A stretch of DNA of 14,781 nt from Bacteroidales bacterium (GCA_025455535.1 JALOMM010000009.1:1-14781), one strand, 5' to 3'; positions 8,204 through 14,532 are shown, counted from the first letter of the stretch. Numbers and translations: made by a program. Notes: generated by a model from the sequence alone, not told the origin.

Positions 8204-9151
8204 TTATAGCCCAAGTTTTGCCGAAATTTCAAGCATTCTTTTAATAGGTACTGCTGCACGTTCAATTATTTTCGGGTCAACGGTTATTTCCGGTTCTTCA
8301 AATTTAAGTGATTTATATATCTTTTCAATGGTAATCATCTTCATGAAGTTGCATTCACTGCATCCGCAGGTTGAATCTTTGGGCGGGGCAGGGATAAATA
8401 ATTTATCCTTCTGAGCCTTTTTCATCTGGTGTATTATGCCCGGTTCGGTGGCCACAATAAATACTTTTGCCGGATCACGGCTTATGAATGACAGGAGTCC
8501 TGATGTTGAACCTATGAAGTCCGCTGCAATACGGACAGGCATTTCACACTCGGGATGTGCTATAATTTTTGAGCCGGGATTTTCTCTTTTAAGTTTAAGT
8601 ATGGCTTCCAGTGAAAACTCTTCATGCACGTGGCAGGAACCATTCCATACAATTATGTCCCTTCCTGTAAGACTTTTAATATGGTTACCCAGGTTTCTGT
8701 CGGGCCCGAAAATTATCTTCTCATCCTCAGGAAGTGACTCTATTATCTGTTTTGCATTCGATGATGTGCATGCAATATCGCTTAATGCCTTTATATCAGC
8801 TGTGGTGTTGACATATGTTACTACTGTCCTTCCCGGGTTCTCGTCAATGAACTTCTGAAAATCCTCTTTCCTGCATGAATCTGCCAGTGAACAACCTGCA
8901 AGCGGATCTGGAATTATTACTTTCTTTTCCGGTGAGAGTATCTTTGCGGTCTCAGCCATAAATATTACACCCGCAAAAACAATTATATCGGCTTTCGTCG
9001 CAGCTGCCTGCTGTGAAAGAGCAAGACTGTCTCCAACAAAATCTGCAATATCCTGAATATCCGGCGTCTGGTAGTAATGAGCAAGTATAACAGCATTCTT
9101 TTGCCTTTTCAGAACCTCAATCTCTTCATATATTGTTTTATCAACAATCAT
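8204..9151 (-). CDS. nadA: Quinolinate synthase
   Basis: Condenses iminoaspartate with dihydroxyacetone phosphate to quinolinate in de novo NAD synthesis; a cytoplasmic [4Fe-4S] enzyme. The 315-residue product has AHYYQTPDIQDIADFVGDS (24-42), the cluster cysteines at GCSLADSC (Cys87), GSCHVHEEF (Cys173) and CGCSECNFM (Cys267 by analogy with the last Cys of the E. coli motif), and HPECEMPV (199-206). The partner genes nadB and nadC are not in the window. It starts the minus-strand operon nadA-MORN-ruvB. The coding sequence is more A+T-rich than its neighbours: five 60-base rows sampled by hand give about 41% G+C, against about 54% in two MORN rows and 57% in one ruvB row. Confidence 0.97.
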   Translation of the reverse strand: MIVDKTIYEEIEVLKRQKNAVILAHYYQTPDIQDIADFVGDSLALSQQAAATKADIIVFAGVIFMAETAKILSPEKKVIIPDPLAGCSLADSCRKEDFQKFIDENPGRTVVTYVNTTADIKALSDIACTSSNAKQIIESLPEDEKIIFGPDRNLGNHIKSLTGRDIIVWNGSCHVHEEFSLEAILKLKRENPGSKIIAHPECEMPVRIAADFIGSTSGLLSFISRDPAKVFIVATEPGIIHQMKKAQKDKLFIPAPPKDSTCGCSECNFMKMITIEKIYKSLKFEEPEITVDPKIIERAAVPIKRMLEISAKLGL

Positions 9152-9322
9152 ATATTATAATATTTATTTATAGAATTCTATTTATGATAGTAATAATAGC
9201 CTGTTAATACTGTTTATACAATTTTACGATTCCTGTTGCAAAAATGGCAGTTAAAAGAATAAGAACATGATATTAACACATCAAAAAACATACCTTTTCT
9301 GATAAAGAGGCAATTAGGTATA

Positions 9323-9356
9323 CTATTAACAACGGTTCAATGTGTTTTGTTAATAG
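9323..9356. repeat. Perfect 10-bp inverted repeat with TTGTTAATAG arms
   Basis: CTATTAACAA (9323-9332) and TTGTTAATAG (9347-9356) are exact reverse complements separated by 14 bases. It could be a DNA site for a dimeric regulator or an RNA stem. Nearly the same arms recur at 14503-14532. Confidence 0.6.
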
Positions 9357-9360
9357 ATGA

Positions 9361-9400
9361 AACCTGGGTGAATAATTCCTGGCAGTGTTCATCCGGGGTT
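9361..9400 (+). ncRNA. Candidate structured RNA hairpin in the nadA-rpiB gap
   Basis: AACCTGGGTGAA (9361-9372) pairs with TTCATCCgGGGTT (9388-9400) as a 12-bp stem with one bulged G (9395) and a 15-base loop. Two of the pairs are G-U, which become A-C mismatches on the other strand, so the fold favours a plus-strand transcript. A T6 run follows at 9407-9412. That a transcript exists is inference. Confidence 0.3.
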
Positions 9401-9406
9401 AAAACA

Positions 9407-9442
9407 TTTTTTCAAAGAGGTAAAAAATAAATTTTGAAAAAA
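9407..9442. repeat. Perfect 10-bp A/T-rich inverted repeat
   Basis: TTTTTTCAAA (9407-9416) and TTTGAAAAAA (9433-9442) are exact reverse complements with a 16-base spacer. The arms are almost all A/T, so an RNA stem would be weak; chance is a realistic alternative. Confidence 0.45.
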
Positions 9443-9550
9443 GATGGAAAATACACTTTCATTACCGGGGATTCTACAGAAGAGTTAATGAACAAAGATT
9501 AAGATTTTTGGTTACACTTTACTAACAACCGATGACGACATATGATTTCT

Positions 9551-9580
9551 TTTCTAATATTAATAGTAGGGCTATATTTG
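9551..9580 (+). promoter_or_regulatory. Putative promoter of rpiB-rrf2
   Basis: TTTC (9551-9554, one mismatch to TTTG) and TATATTTG (9573-9580, a perfect TAnnTTTG) are 18 bases apart. The -7 element ends 20 bases before the TTG start codon of rpiB. Confidence 0.55.
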
Positions 9581-9600
9581 TATAAAAATATACGGGAATT

Positions 9601-10041
9601 TTGGAAAAGATTATAGTGGCTTCAGATCATGCCGGGTTCAGGCTAAAGGAGAAAGTTGTGAAATGGCTGATATCAAACAGGTATGAAGTAAGGGACCTGG
9701 GTTGTTTTTCTGAAGAGAGTGTTGACTATCCGGACTATGCTCATCCGATGGCAAATGCAGTTGTGAGCGGTGAATTCAGATACGGGATATCAATCTGCGG
9801 TTCGGGCAACGGAATAAGTATGGCCGCAAACAAGCATCAGGGAATCCGTTCTGCTGTCTGCTGGAATGAGGAGATAGGACGACTGGCAAGAGCACACAAT
9901 GATGCCAATGTATGTGCCCTTCCCGGCAGGTTTCTCTCGGAGGCTGAAGCAATAGTCATAATAAAGGCATTTCTGACAACGCCCTTTGAGGGAGGACGGC
10001 ATAAGAGGCGTATTGACAAGATACCCCTGAAGCAATACTGA
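9601..10041 (+). CDS. rpiB: Ribose-5-phosphate isomerase B
   Basis: Interconverts ribose 5-phosphate and ribulose 5-phosphate in the pentose phosphate pathway; a cytoplasmic RpiB/LacA/LacB-type enzyme. The 146-residue product has ASDHAGFRLKE near the start, VDYPDYAHP, the catalytic-Cys loop ISICGSGNGISMAANK, and HNDANV. Length is normal. The start codon is TTG: an in-frame TAA lies at 9583-9585, no ATG occurs between it and the conserved DHAGF, and TTG gives the usual length. The gene is preceded by a good -7 element and has no clear Shine-Dalgarno sequence. The rrf2-family gene starts 1 bp after its stop, so the two are probably co-transcribed. Confidence 0.96.
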   Translation: MEKIIVASDHAGFRLKEKVVKWLISNRYEVRDLGCFSEESVDYPDYAHPMANAVVSGEFRYGISICGSGNGISMAANKHQGIRSAVCWNEEIGRLARAHNDANVCALPGRFLSEAEAIVIIKAFLTTPFEGGRHKRRIDKIPLKQY

Positions 10042-10042
10042 G

Positions 10043-10483
10043 ATGCTGTCAGCCACATGTAAATATGGCATCAGGGCGGTGATCTTCATTGCTACACAGC
10101 ATGATCAGAAATCAAATGCTGGTCTGAAGCTGATCGCAGATGAGCTGAAGGTGCCGCAGCCATACCTTGCTAAAATCCTGCAGACGCTTTCCAGGAGGAA
10201 AATTCTTAAATCAGCAAAAGGACCTCACGGAGGCTTTTGCCTGCAGGCTCCTGTTGCCGGGCTGACCCTTATGGATATAATCGAGGCAATTGACGGGGGT
10301 GATTTTTTTGACAGCTGTTATGTGACGGGGCAAAAATGTAATTTTGACCGGCCAGACCTGGGCGTCTGTATACTGCACAATGATCTCAGGCAGGAAAAGA
10401 TGCGGTTAGCCTCATTTTTCAGGTCAAAAACAATAGAGGCACTTGTTCGGCAGGTGCGCAGCTCACCTGAAATCAGGATTTAA
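10043..10483 (+). CDS. Rrf2-family transcriptional regulator with three candidate Fe-S cysteines
   Basis: A 146-residue Rrf2-family protein. The N-terminal winged helix includes KYGIRAVIFIA (7-17), ADELKVPQPYLAKILQTL (32-49) and KGPHGGF (59-65). The effector region has Cys92, Cys99 and Cys109 (C-x6-C-x9-C), wider spacing than the C-x5-C-x5-C of IscR. Family members with such cysteines bind a [2Fe-2S] or [4Fe-4S] cluster and sense iron-sulfur status, nitric oxide or redox state. Which of these applies cannot be told. The gene lies 1 bp after rpiB. No isc, suf or cysteine-synthesis genes are adjacent, so the targets are unknown. Its 3' end overlaps the convergent VanZ-like gene by 11 bases. Confidence 0.93.
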   Translation: MLSATCKYGIRAVIFIATQHDQKSNAGLKLIADELKVPQPYLAKILQTLSRRKILKSAKGPHGGFCLQAPVAGLTLMDIIEAIDGGDFFDSCYVTGQKCNFDRPDLGVCILHNDLRQEKMRLASFFRSKTIEALVRQVRSSPEIRI

Positions 10484-10862
10484 TTTTGTCAAGCAGTTTT
10501 ATGGCAATGTGGGCAGCAATGATCCCGGCTGTAACACCCCCGATATTTGCTGCAAGATCGGCTATCTCTGCCTTGCGCGCCTGCGTGAGAGTCATCTGAA
10601 GTATCTCCATAAGAGCCCCAAATCCCAGTGGTATCAGAAGAACGGCGTACGAGAAGCCACGGTTGGTTTTCCAGTGACAGGAGTCGAGCAGCAGAACCGC
10701 TGAAAAAAGAGCATACATTGAAAGATGGCCAAGCTTGTCAATATAGGGGATGTTAAGAATTCTTCCGGGCACCATCGTGCTGCTGCCGGTAAGGCTTAAC
10801 CACAAGATCAGCAGGCCGATGAGTATACTCTTATAATATTGTTTCAGAAACAGCCAGATCAT
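10473..10862 (-). CDS. VanZ-like family membrane protein
   Basis: A 129-residue integral membrane protein with about four predicted helices. It has the VanZ-like pattern: a first helix, a loop ending IDKLGHLSMYALFS (His and Tyr conserved), a third helix containing E-x2-Q (MEILQM), then R-K-x-E-I-x-D-L-x-A-N-x2-G-x3-G in the last segment. VanZ gives low-level teicoplanin resistance in enterococci, but most short homologues have no known function, so no resistance role is claimed. The ATG at 10862 fits the first helix. A one-mismatch -7 element (TAATTTCG on the minus strand, 10888-10881) lies 18 bases upstream. The gene is convergent with rrf2 and overlaps its end by 11 bases. Confidence 0.85.
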   Translation of the reverse strand: MIWLFLKQYYKSILIGLLILWLSLTGSSTMVPGRILNIPYIDKLGHLSMYALFSAVLLLDSCHWKTNRGFSYAVLLIPLGFGALMEILQMTLTQARKAEIADLAANIGGVTAGIIAAHIAIKLLDKIKS

Positions 10863-10884
10863 CTGAGTTTTATGAGGGAACGAA

Positions 10885-10898
10885 ATTAGTAAACTAAT
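10885..10898. promoter_or_regulatory. Palindrome between vanZ-like gene and hemW
   Basis: ATTAGTaaACTAAT is a perfect 6+2+6 inverted repeat in the 73-bp divergent gap. It overlaps the candidate -7 of the VanZ-like gene (10881-10888). A TAAATTTA (10912-10919), one mismatch from TAnnTTTG, could serve hemW. The regulator is unknown. Confidence 0.3.
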
Positions 10899-10935
10899 AT
10901 TAAATCTTTTGTAAATTTAAACGATATAAAATCAT

Positions 10936-12066
10936 ATGGCCGGAATATACCTTCATATACCTTTTTGCAGGAGCTGGTGCAGCTATTGTGACTTTTACAG
11001 CATAACTGAAAACAATGATACAGAGCCATTTGTTCAGGCCATAATTAATGAAGCCTCACTTCGGGCGGGGTATCTCGATGGCGAGGTGGCGGAGACTGTT
11101 TATTTCGGCGGAGGAACGCCGTCCCTTTTGACTGCGGATCAGGTTCAGAGGATAATCGCCTCACTTCGTGAAAATTATAAATTTTCAGATGATCCCGAGA
11201 TAACCATGGAAATCAATCCTGATGATATTTCAGAGGGATCATTCAGGTCTCTTGCAGATTCAGGAGTTAACAGGATAAGCCTGGGTGTTCAGTCATGGAA
11301 CGACAGGCGCCTGAAGTTTCTCGGACGCCGTCACAATGCCGCGCAGTCGGAACAGGCGCTCACGCTGGCTTTTAAGGAAGGATTCGTTAACGTTTCGGCT
11401 GACCTTATCTATGGGATTCCCGGAATGACGGCAGAAGACCTGAGGGCTGACCTTGAAAAGACCTTCTCATTTCCTGTCACACATATCTCGGCATATCACC
11501 TGACAATAGAAAGCGGCACAAAGCTTGGCAGATTGAAGAAGGAGGGCCGGCTTACCGAGGCAGACGAAGAGGCGAGCAATACCATGTTCAGCCTGTTGTC
11601 GTCACTTTGCCGTGAAAAGGGATTCATACACTATGAGATTTCAAATTTTGCGAAGGAAGGGTTCATCTCCAGGCATAACTCGTCATACTGGAGACAGATA
11701 CCTTATCTCGGGCTGGGCCCCTCTGCACATTCCTTCAACCGGATATCAAGGCAGTGGAATGTCTCCGATGTGAAGAAATATTTGCGTTCGGTCGGTTCCG
11801 GCATTGTTCCCTTTGAGCGCGAAGAGCTCGACAGGCTGACGACCTTCAATGAATATGTGATGACGTCACTCAGGACGATGTGGGGGATCGACCTGGGTTA
11901 TGTCGAACAATACTATGACAAGGAGCTTCATGATTACCTTGTCAACCTGTCAGAGAAATACATACACTATGGCCTCCTGAGGCGCGAAAAAAATACCCTG
12001 GCCTTGACAGACCAGGGTAAGATGATATCTGATAATATTATTGCGGAACTCCTGATGGAGTTATGA
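10936..12066 (+). CDS. hemW: Heme chaperone HemW (radical SAM, HemN-like)
   Basis: A 376-residue radical SAM protein. The cluster motif is CRSWCSYCDF (Cys11, Cys15, Cys18; C-x3-C-x2-C), followed by VYFGGGTPSLL (55-65) and EINPDD (92-97). HNSSYW at 247-252 matches the HNxxYW motif linked to heme binding in HemW. With the short N-terminus that lacks the longer HemN leader, this favours HemW, a heme chaperone that inserts heme into respiratory proteins, over oxygen-independent coproporphyrinogen oxidase HemN. Databases often label such proteins as the oxidase. The C-terminus carries the usual winged-helix-like domain. The ATG at 10936 gives the family's MAGIYLHIPFC start. It appears monocistronic; its stop abuts the stop of the convergent next gene. 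Confidence 0.93.
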   Translation: MAGIYLHIPFCRSWCSYCDFYSITENNDTEPFVQAIINEASLRAGYLDGEVAETVYFGGGTPSLLTADQVQRIIASLRENYKFSDDPEITMEINPDDISEGSFRSLADSGVNRISLGVQSWNDRRLKFLGRRHNAAQSEQALTLAFKEGFVNVSADLIYGIPGMTAEDLRADLEKTFSFPVTHISAYHLTIESGTKLGRLKKEGRLTEADEEASNTMFSLLSSLCREKGFIHYEISNFAKEGFISRHNSSYWRQIPYLGLGPSAHSFNRISRQWNVSDVKKYLRSVGSGIVPFEREELDRLTTFNEYVMTSLRTMWGIDLGYVEQYYDKELHDYLVNLSEKYIHYGLLRREKNTLALTDQGKMISDNIIAELLMEL

Positions 12067-12975
12067 TCAGTTCTTGCCCTTCAGCAGGAAGGAGCCGCTG
12101 CCGATTTTCTCTCCGTCGAGATAAAGCTCTACATTATATGTTCCGGCGATGAAGTCTCCCGTGTTATCCAGGAAGATACACATTTCAATATCGGCGTTTG
12201 CATAGTCAACTGCCCTGTTGGCAGAGTAGATGAGCTGTTCTCCTCCGACTCCGAAAAGGTTGTCTGGCGAGGGGGTGATCACCAGCTGATCGGGACGCAC
12301 AACCCTCAGGTAAACAATCTTGTTCCCGGCCTGTGCAATAGGATTCTCTCTCAGCGTGAAGCATACGCGCACCTTGTCGAGGTTTCTCAGCTCGGTTGTC
12401 TCCTTCCGTTTTTTGTTAAGTGCCACGGCCACGACGTCTTTAGCCTGTATGACAGATGCGATAGTGACTTTTGTGGTGAGCTCCTCCTTGGTCTTCTCCA
12501 GCTCTACGTTTGTCTGCTGAACAACCGTCATCTGATCTTTTATCTCCTTGTTTTCGGCAACAAGGATCTTATTGCGGGTGTTCAGCGAATCGATCTGTAC
12601 AATATAACTCTTCATTATATCGCGCATGGTGCTTATTTCAGCCTTATATTTCCTGATCAGCTGGGCGTTTGAAGCATTCACCTCCAGAAGCTTCTGAATC
12701 TTGGTGCGCTCGCGAAGGAGCTCGGCGTTAAGGGTATCGTTACTTGTCTTGAGGGTGTCATAACCGTACATCATCATGCGGAGCTCACCGGCAAGGGAAT
12801 CCTTCTCTTCCGTCAGTATCTGCTCCATCTCAACCATTTTGTTCTTCTGGTTATAATAAAGTACGACGAGGGCTATTAGGCCAAGCGTCAGTATTATTGT
12901 TGACACAATCATGACCACCGGGGCACCCTTCTTATGTTCAAGGTACTCAGTCTGATATTTTTCCTGATTTTCCAT
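12067..12975 (-). CDS. Membrane-anchored coiled-coil protein of unknown function
   Basis: A 302-residue protein I cannot assign to a characterised family. The N-terminal 18 residues are charged. One strong transmembrane helix (about 19-41, VVMIVSTIILTLGLIALVVL) follows, then a long heptad-like coiled coil (about 43-175, rich in Glu, Lys, Leu and Asn). The C-terminal domain (about 185-302) is rich in beta-type sequence (VRVCFTLRENPIA, YLRVVRPDQLVI, GTYNVELYLDGEKIGSGSF). The topology suggests a short cytoplasmic tail with the coiled coil and beta domain in the periplasm. Proteins like this are often loosely annotated as chromosome-partitioning or hypothetical in Bacteroidota; that name is not supported here. 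It has its own promoter, TTTG-N18-TAATTTTG, and appears monocistronic. Confidence 0.85.
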   Translation of the reverse strand: MENQEKYQTEYLEHKKGAPVVMIVSTIILTLGLIALVVLYYNQKNKMVEMEQILTEEKDSLAGELRMMMYGYDTLKTSNDTLNAELLRERTKIQKLLEVNASNAQLIRKYKAEISTMRDIMKSYIVQIDSLNTRNKILVAENKEIKDQMTVVQQTNVELEKTKEELTTKVTIASVIQAKDVVAVALNKKRKETTELRNLDKVRVCFTLRENPIAQAGNKIVYLRVVRPDQLVITPSPDNLFGVGGEQLIYSANRAVDYANADIEMCIFLDNTGDFIAGTYNVELYLDGEKIGSGSFLLKGKN

Positions 12976-12995
12976 TTTGATTATTTTTATCGGTG

Positions 12996-13025
12996 CAAAA
13001 TTAGTAATTATTACAGTTTAACAAA
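12996..13025 (-). promoter_or_regulatory. Putative promoter of the coiled-coil membrane protein gene
   Basis: On the minus strand, TTTG (13025-13022) is followed after 18 bases by TAATTTTG (13003-12996), perfect matches to the Bacteroidota -33 and -7 consensus. The -7 ends 20 bases before the ATG at 12975. Confidence 0.6.
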
Positions 13026-13037
13026 TTTTATCTTCTC

Positions 13038-13067
13038 TTTGATTATCTTGCCGTTGCGTTAAGTTTT
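13038..13067 (+). promoter_or_regulatory. Putative promoter of the PurF-like gene
   Basis: TTTG (13038-13041) and TAAGTTTT (13060-13067, one mismatch to TAnnTTTG) are separated by 18 bases, the same spacing as the divergent promoter at 12996-13025. The -7 ends 28 bases before the ATG at 13096. Confidence 0.4.
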
Positions 13068-13095
13068 CCGAAAATTAAGTCATAACTTATTATTT

Positions 13096-14499
13096 ATGAG
13101 CGGTTTTTATGGTTCTGTCTCCGGCACAAGGTGCGTCGAGGATGTCTTTTACGGTACCGATTATCACTCTCATCTGGGTACTAAACGTGCGGGGATGGTG
13201 TTTTATGATGCAGAAATCGGATTCAGACGAAGAATTCATAATCTTGAGAACGAATATTTTAGGAATAAATTTGAGCAGGAGCTTCCTGAGTTCATGGGAA
13301 ACAGCGGCATTGCGGTCATCAGTGACACCGATCCGCAGCCCATTCTTTTTAATTCACATCTCGGCCCTTTTGCGCTGGTTACTGTCTCGAGAATAGTAAA
13401 TATCAACGAACTGGCTGATTATTTTCTGGCAAGGAAGAAGCATTTCACCGAGAATTTCATGGGAAACATTAATCCCACCGAAATGGTTGCCAATCTGATT
13501 TGTGAGGGAGACTCTTTTGTGGAGGGTATCACAACGGTATTTGAAAGGATTCAGGGTTCATGTTCTCTGCTGGTACTTACACAGGATGGCATCATTGCCG
13601 CCAGGGACAGGAATGGCCGTACGCCCGTTGTCATAGGGAGGAAGAAGGGGGCAAGGGCTGTCGCATCCGAGACCTGTTCGTTTCCGAACACCGGTTTTGA
13701 GACGGAGTATTTTCTCGGGCCCGGAGAGATTGTTCACATTCGTCCCGACGGCTTCACACGCCTTAAGGCCCCCGGAAAGAAGATGCAGATATGCGCATTT
13801 CTCTGGGTTTATTACGGTTTTCCGACCTCTGAATATGAGGGCCGCAACGTTGAGCAGGTACGTTATGAGTGCGGTGCCGCACTTGCAAAGCGTGACAGTG
13901 TTGAGGCCGACTTTGTGTGCGGTGTTCCCGACTCGGGCGTGGGCCATGCCTTTGGTTATGCCAACGAGAAGGGGCTGCCGTATATGAGTTCATTCTCGAA
14001 ATACACCCCTACCTGGCCGAGAAGCTTCATGCCGCAGAGGCAGATACAGCGTGACCTGGTTGCCAGGATGAAGCTCATCCCCAACAGGAAAATAACAAAC
14101 GGGAAGAAGATAATATTCCTTGATGACAGCATTGTAAGGGGGACGCAGCTGAAGGACAACACCCGCGACCTGCGTGAGGCGGGGGCGGCAGAGCTTCACA
14201 TGCGGATTGCATGCCCTCCGCTTCTGTACCCCTGTCCGTTCCTCAACTTCTCACAGTCGCGCTCAACCCTTGAGCTGGCTGCCAGAAAGGCAATAGTAGC
14301 CCTCGAGGGCGAAGAAAAAAACATTGAGCAATATCTTGATCCTGATTCTGAAAAATACGCAAAGATGGTCGAAGAGATTTCCGGTACGCTGGGAATGGAC
14401 ACCCTGATGTTTCAGCGGCTGGAAGACCTCGTTGAGGCGATAGGGCTCCCGAAGGAAAGGCTCTGCACGCATTGCTGGGATGGCAGCAGCAGTTTCTGA
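13096..14499 (+). CDS. PurF-like amidophosphoribosyltransferase paralogue with degenerate glutaminase domain
   Basis: A 467-residue homologue of glutamine PRPP amidotransferase (PurF). The C-terminal phosphoribosyltransferase half is intact, with the PRPP loop FLDDSIVRGT at 341-350. Cys233, Cys380, Cys457 and Cys460 (CTHC) match the four [4Fe-4S] ligands of Bacillus PurF. The N-terminal Ntn half keeps the fold signatures (IIAARDRNGRTPVVIG at 166-181, SETCSFPN at 191-198). However, it starts MSGFYG instead of MCGIxG, so the nucleophilic Cys is Ser2. The oxyanion-hole Asn-Gly stretch is also replaced (NSHLGPFALV around 86-95). Glutamine hydrolysis by the usual mechanism is therefore unlikely; it may use free ammonia or have another role. 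From memory, Bacteroidota carry such a Ser2 paralogue beside a normal PurF. I avoid the symbol purF. No upstream start would restore Met-Cys-Gly. The gene has its own promoter. Confidence 0.85.
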   Translation: MSGFYGSVSGTRCVEDVFYGTDYHSHLGTKRAGMVFYDAEIGFRRRIHNLENEYFRNKFEQELPEFMGNSGIAVISDTDPQPILFNSHLGPFALVTVSRIVNINELADYFLARKKHFTENFMGNINPTEMVANLICEGDSFVEGITTVFERIQGSCSLLVLTQDGIIAARDRNGRTPVVIGRKKGARAVASETCSFPNTGFETEYFLGPGEIVHIRPDGFTRLKAPGKKMQICAFLWVYYGFPTSEYEGRNVEQVRYECGAALAKRDSVEADFVCGVPDSGVGHAFGYANEKGLPYMSSFSKYTPTWPRSFMPQRQIQRDLVARMKLIPNRKITNGKKIIFLDDSIVRGTQLKDNTRDLREAGAAELHMRIACPPLLYPCPFLNFSQSRSTLELAARKAIVALEGEEKNIEQYLDPDSEKYAKMVEEISGTLGMDTLMFQRLEDLVEAIGLPKERLCTHCWDGSSSF

Positions 14500-14502
14500 T
14501 GA

Positions 14503-14532
14503 TTGTTAACAAAACCCCAGTGTTGTTAATAA
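14503..14532 (+). terminator. Hairpin after the PurF-like gene, possible terminator
   Basis: TTGTTAACAA (14503-14512) pairs with TTGTTAATAA (14523-14532) over 10 positions, one of them G-U, with a 10-base loop, starting 4 bases after the stop codon. No T-run follows, so termination is uncertain. The left arm is itself a perfect palindrome, so a protein-binding site is also possible. Confidence 0.3.

Larger units (their letters stand above)
9152..9600. other. Long A+T-rich intergenic region with several inverted repeats
   Basis: These 449 bases between divergent nadA and rpiB hold no convincing gene. They contain four TGTTAATA octamers at 9202-9209 (+), 9271-9278 (-), 9324-9331 (-) and 9348-9355 (+), three inverted repeats (9323-9356, 9361-9400, 9407-9442) and a perfect -7 element for rpiB at 9573-9580. 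No perfect -7 element for nadA was found on the minus strand. The region could hold a leader RNA, a small RNA, operators or the remains of a decayed gene. Confidence 0.6.

Noticed and set aside
8436..8858. 140-codon plus-strand open frame
   Set aside because: Antisense to nadA, whose cysteine motifs are all present in the minus-strand frame.
9434..9502. Possible 22-codon peptide with TTG start (LKKDGKYTFITGDSTEEL...) in the intergenic region
   Set aside because: Very short, begins inside an inverted repeat, and has no ATG at its start and no recognisable homology. It could be a gene remnant, but nothing supports it.
10473..10862. Glycopeptide resistance gene (vanZ)
   Set aside because: Only the general VanZ-like membrane domain is present; no van ligase or dehydrogenase genes are nearby, and short homologues are widespread in susceptible bacteria.
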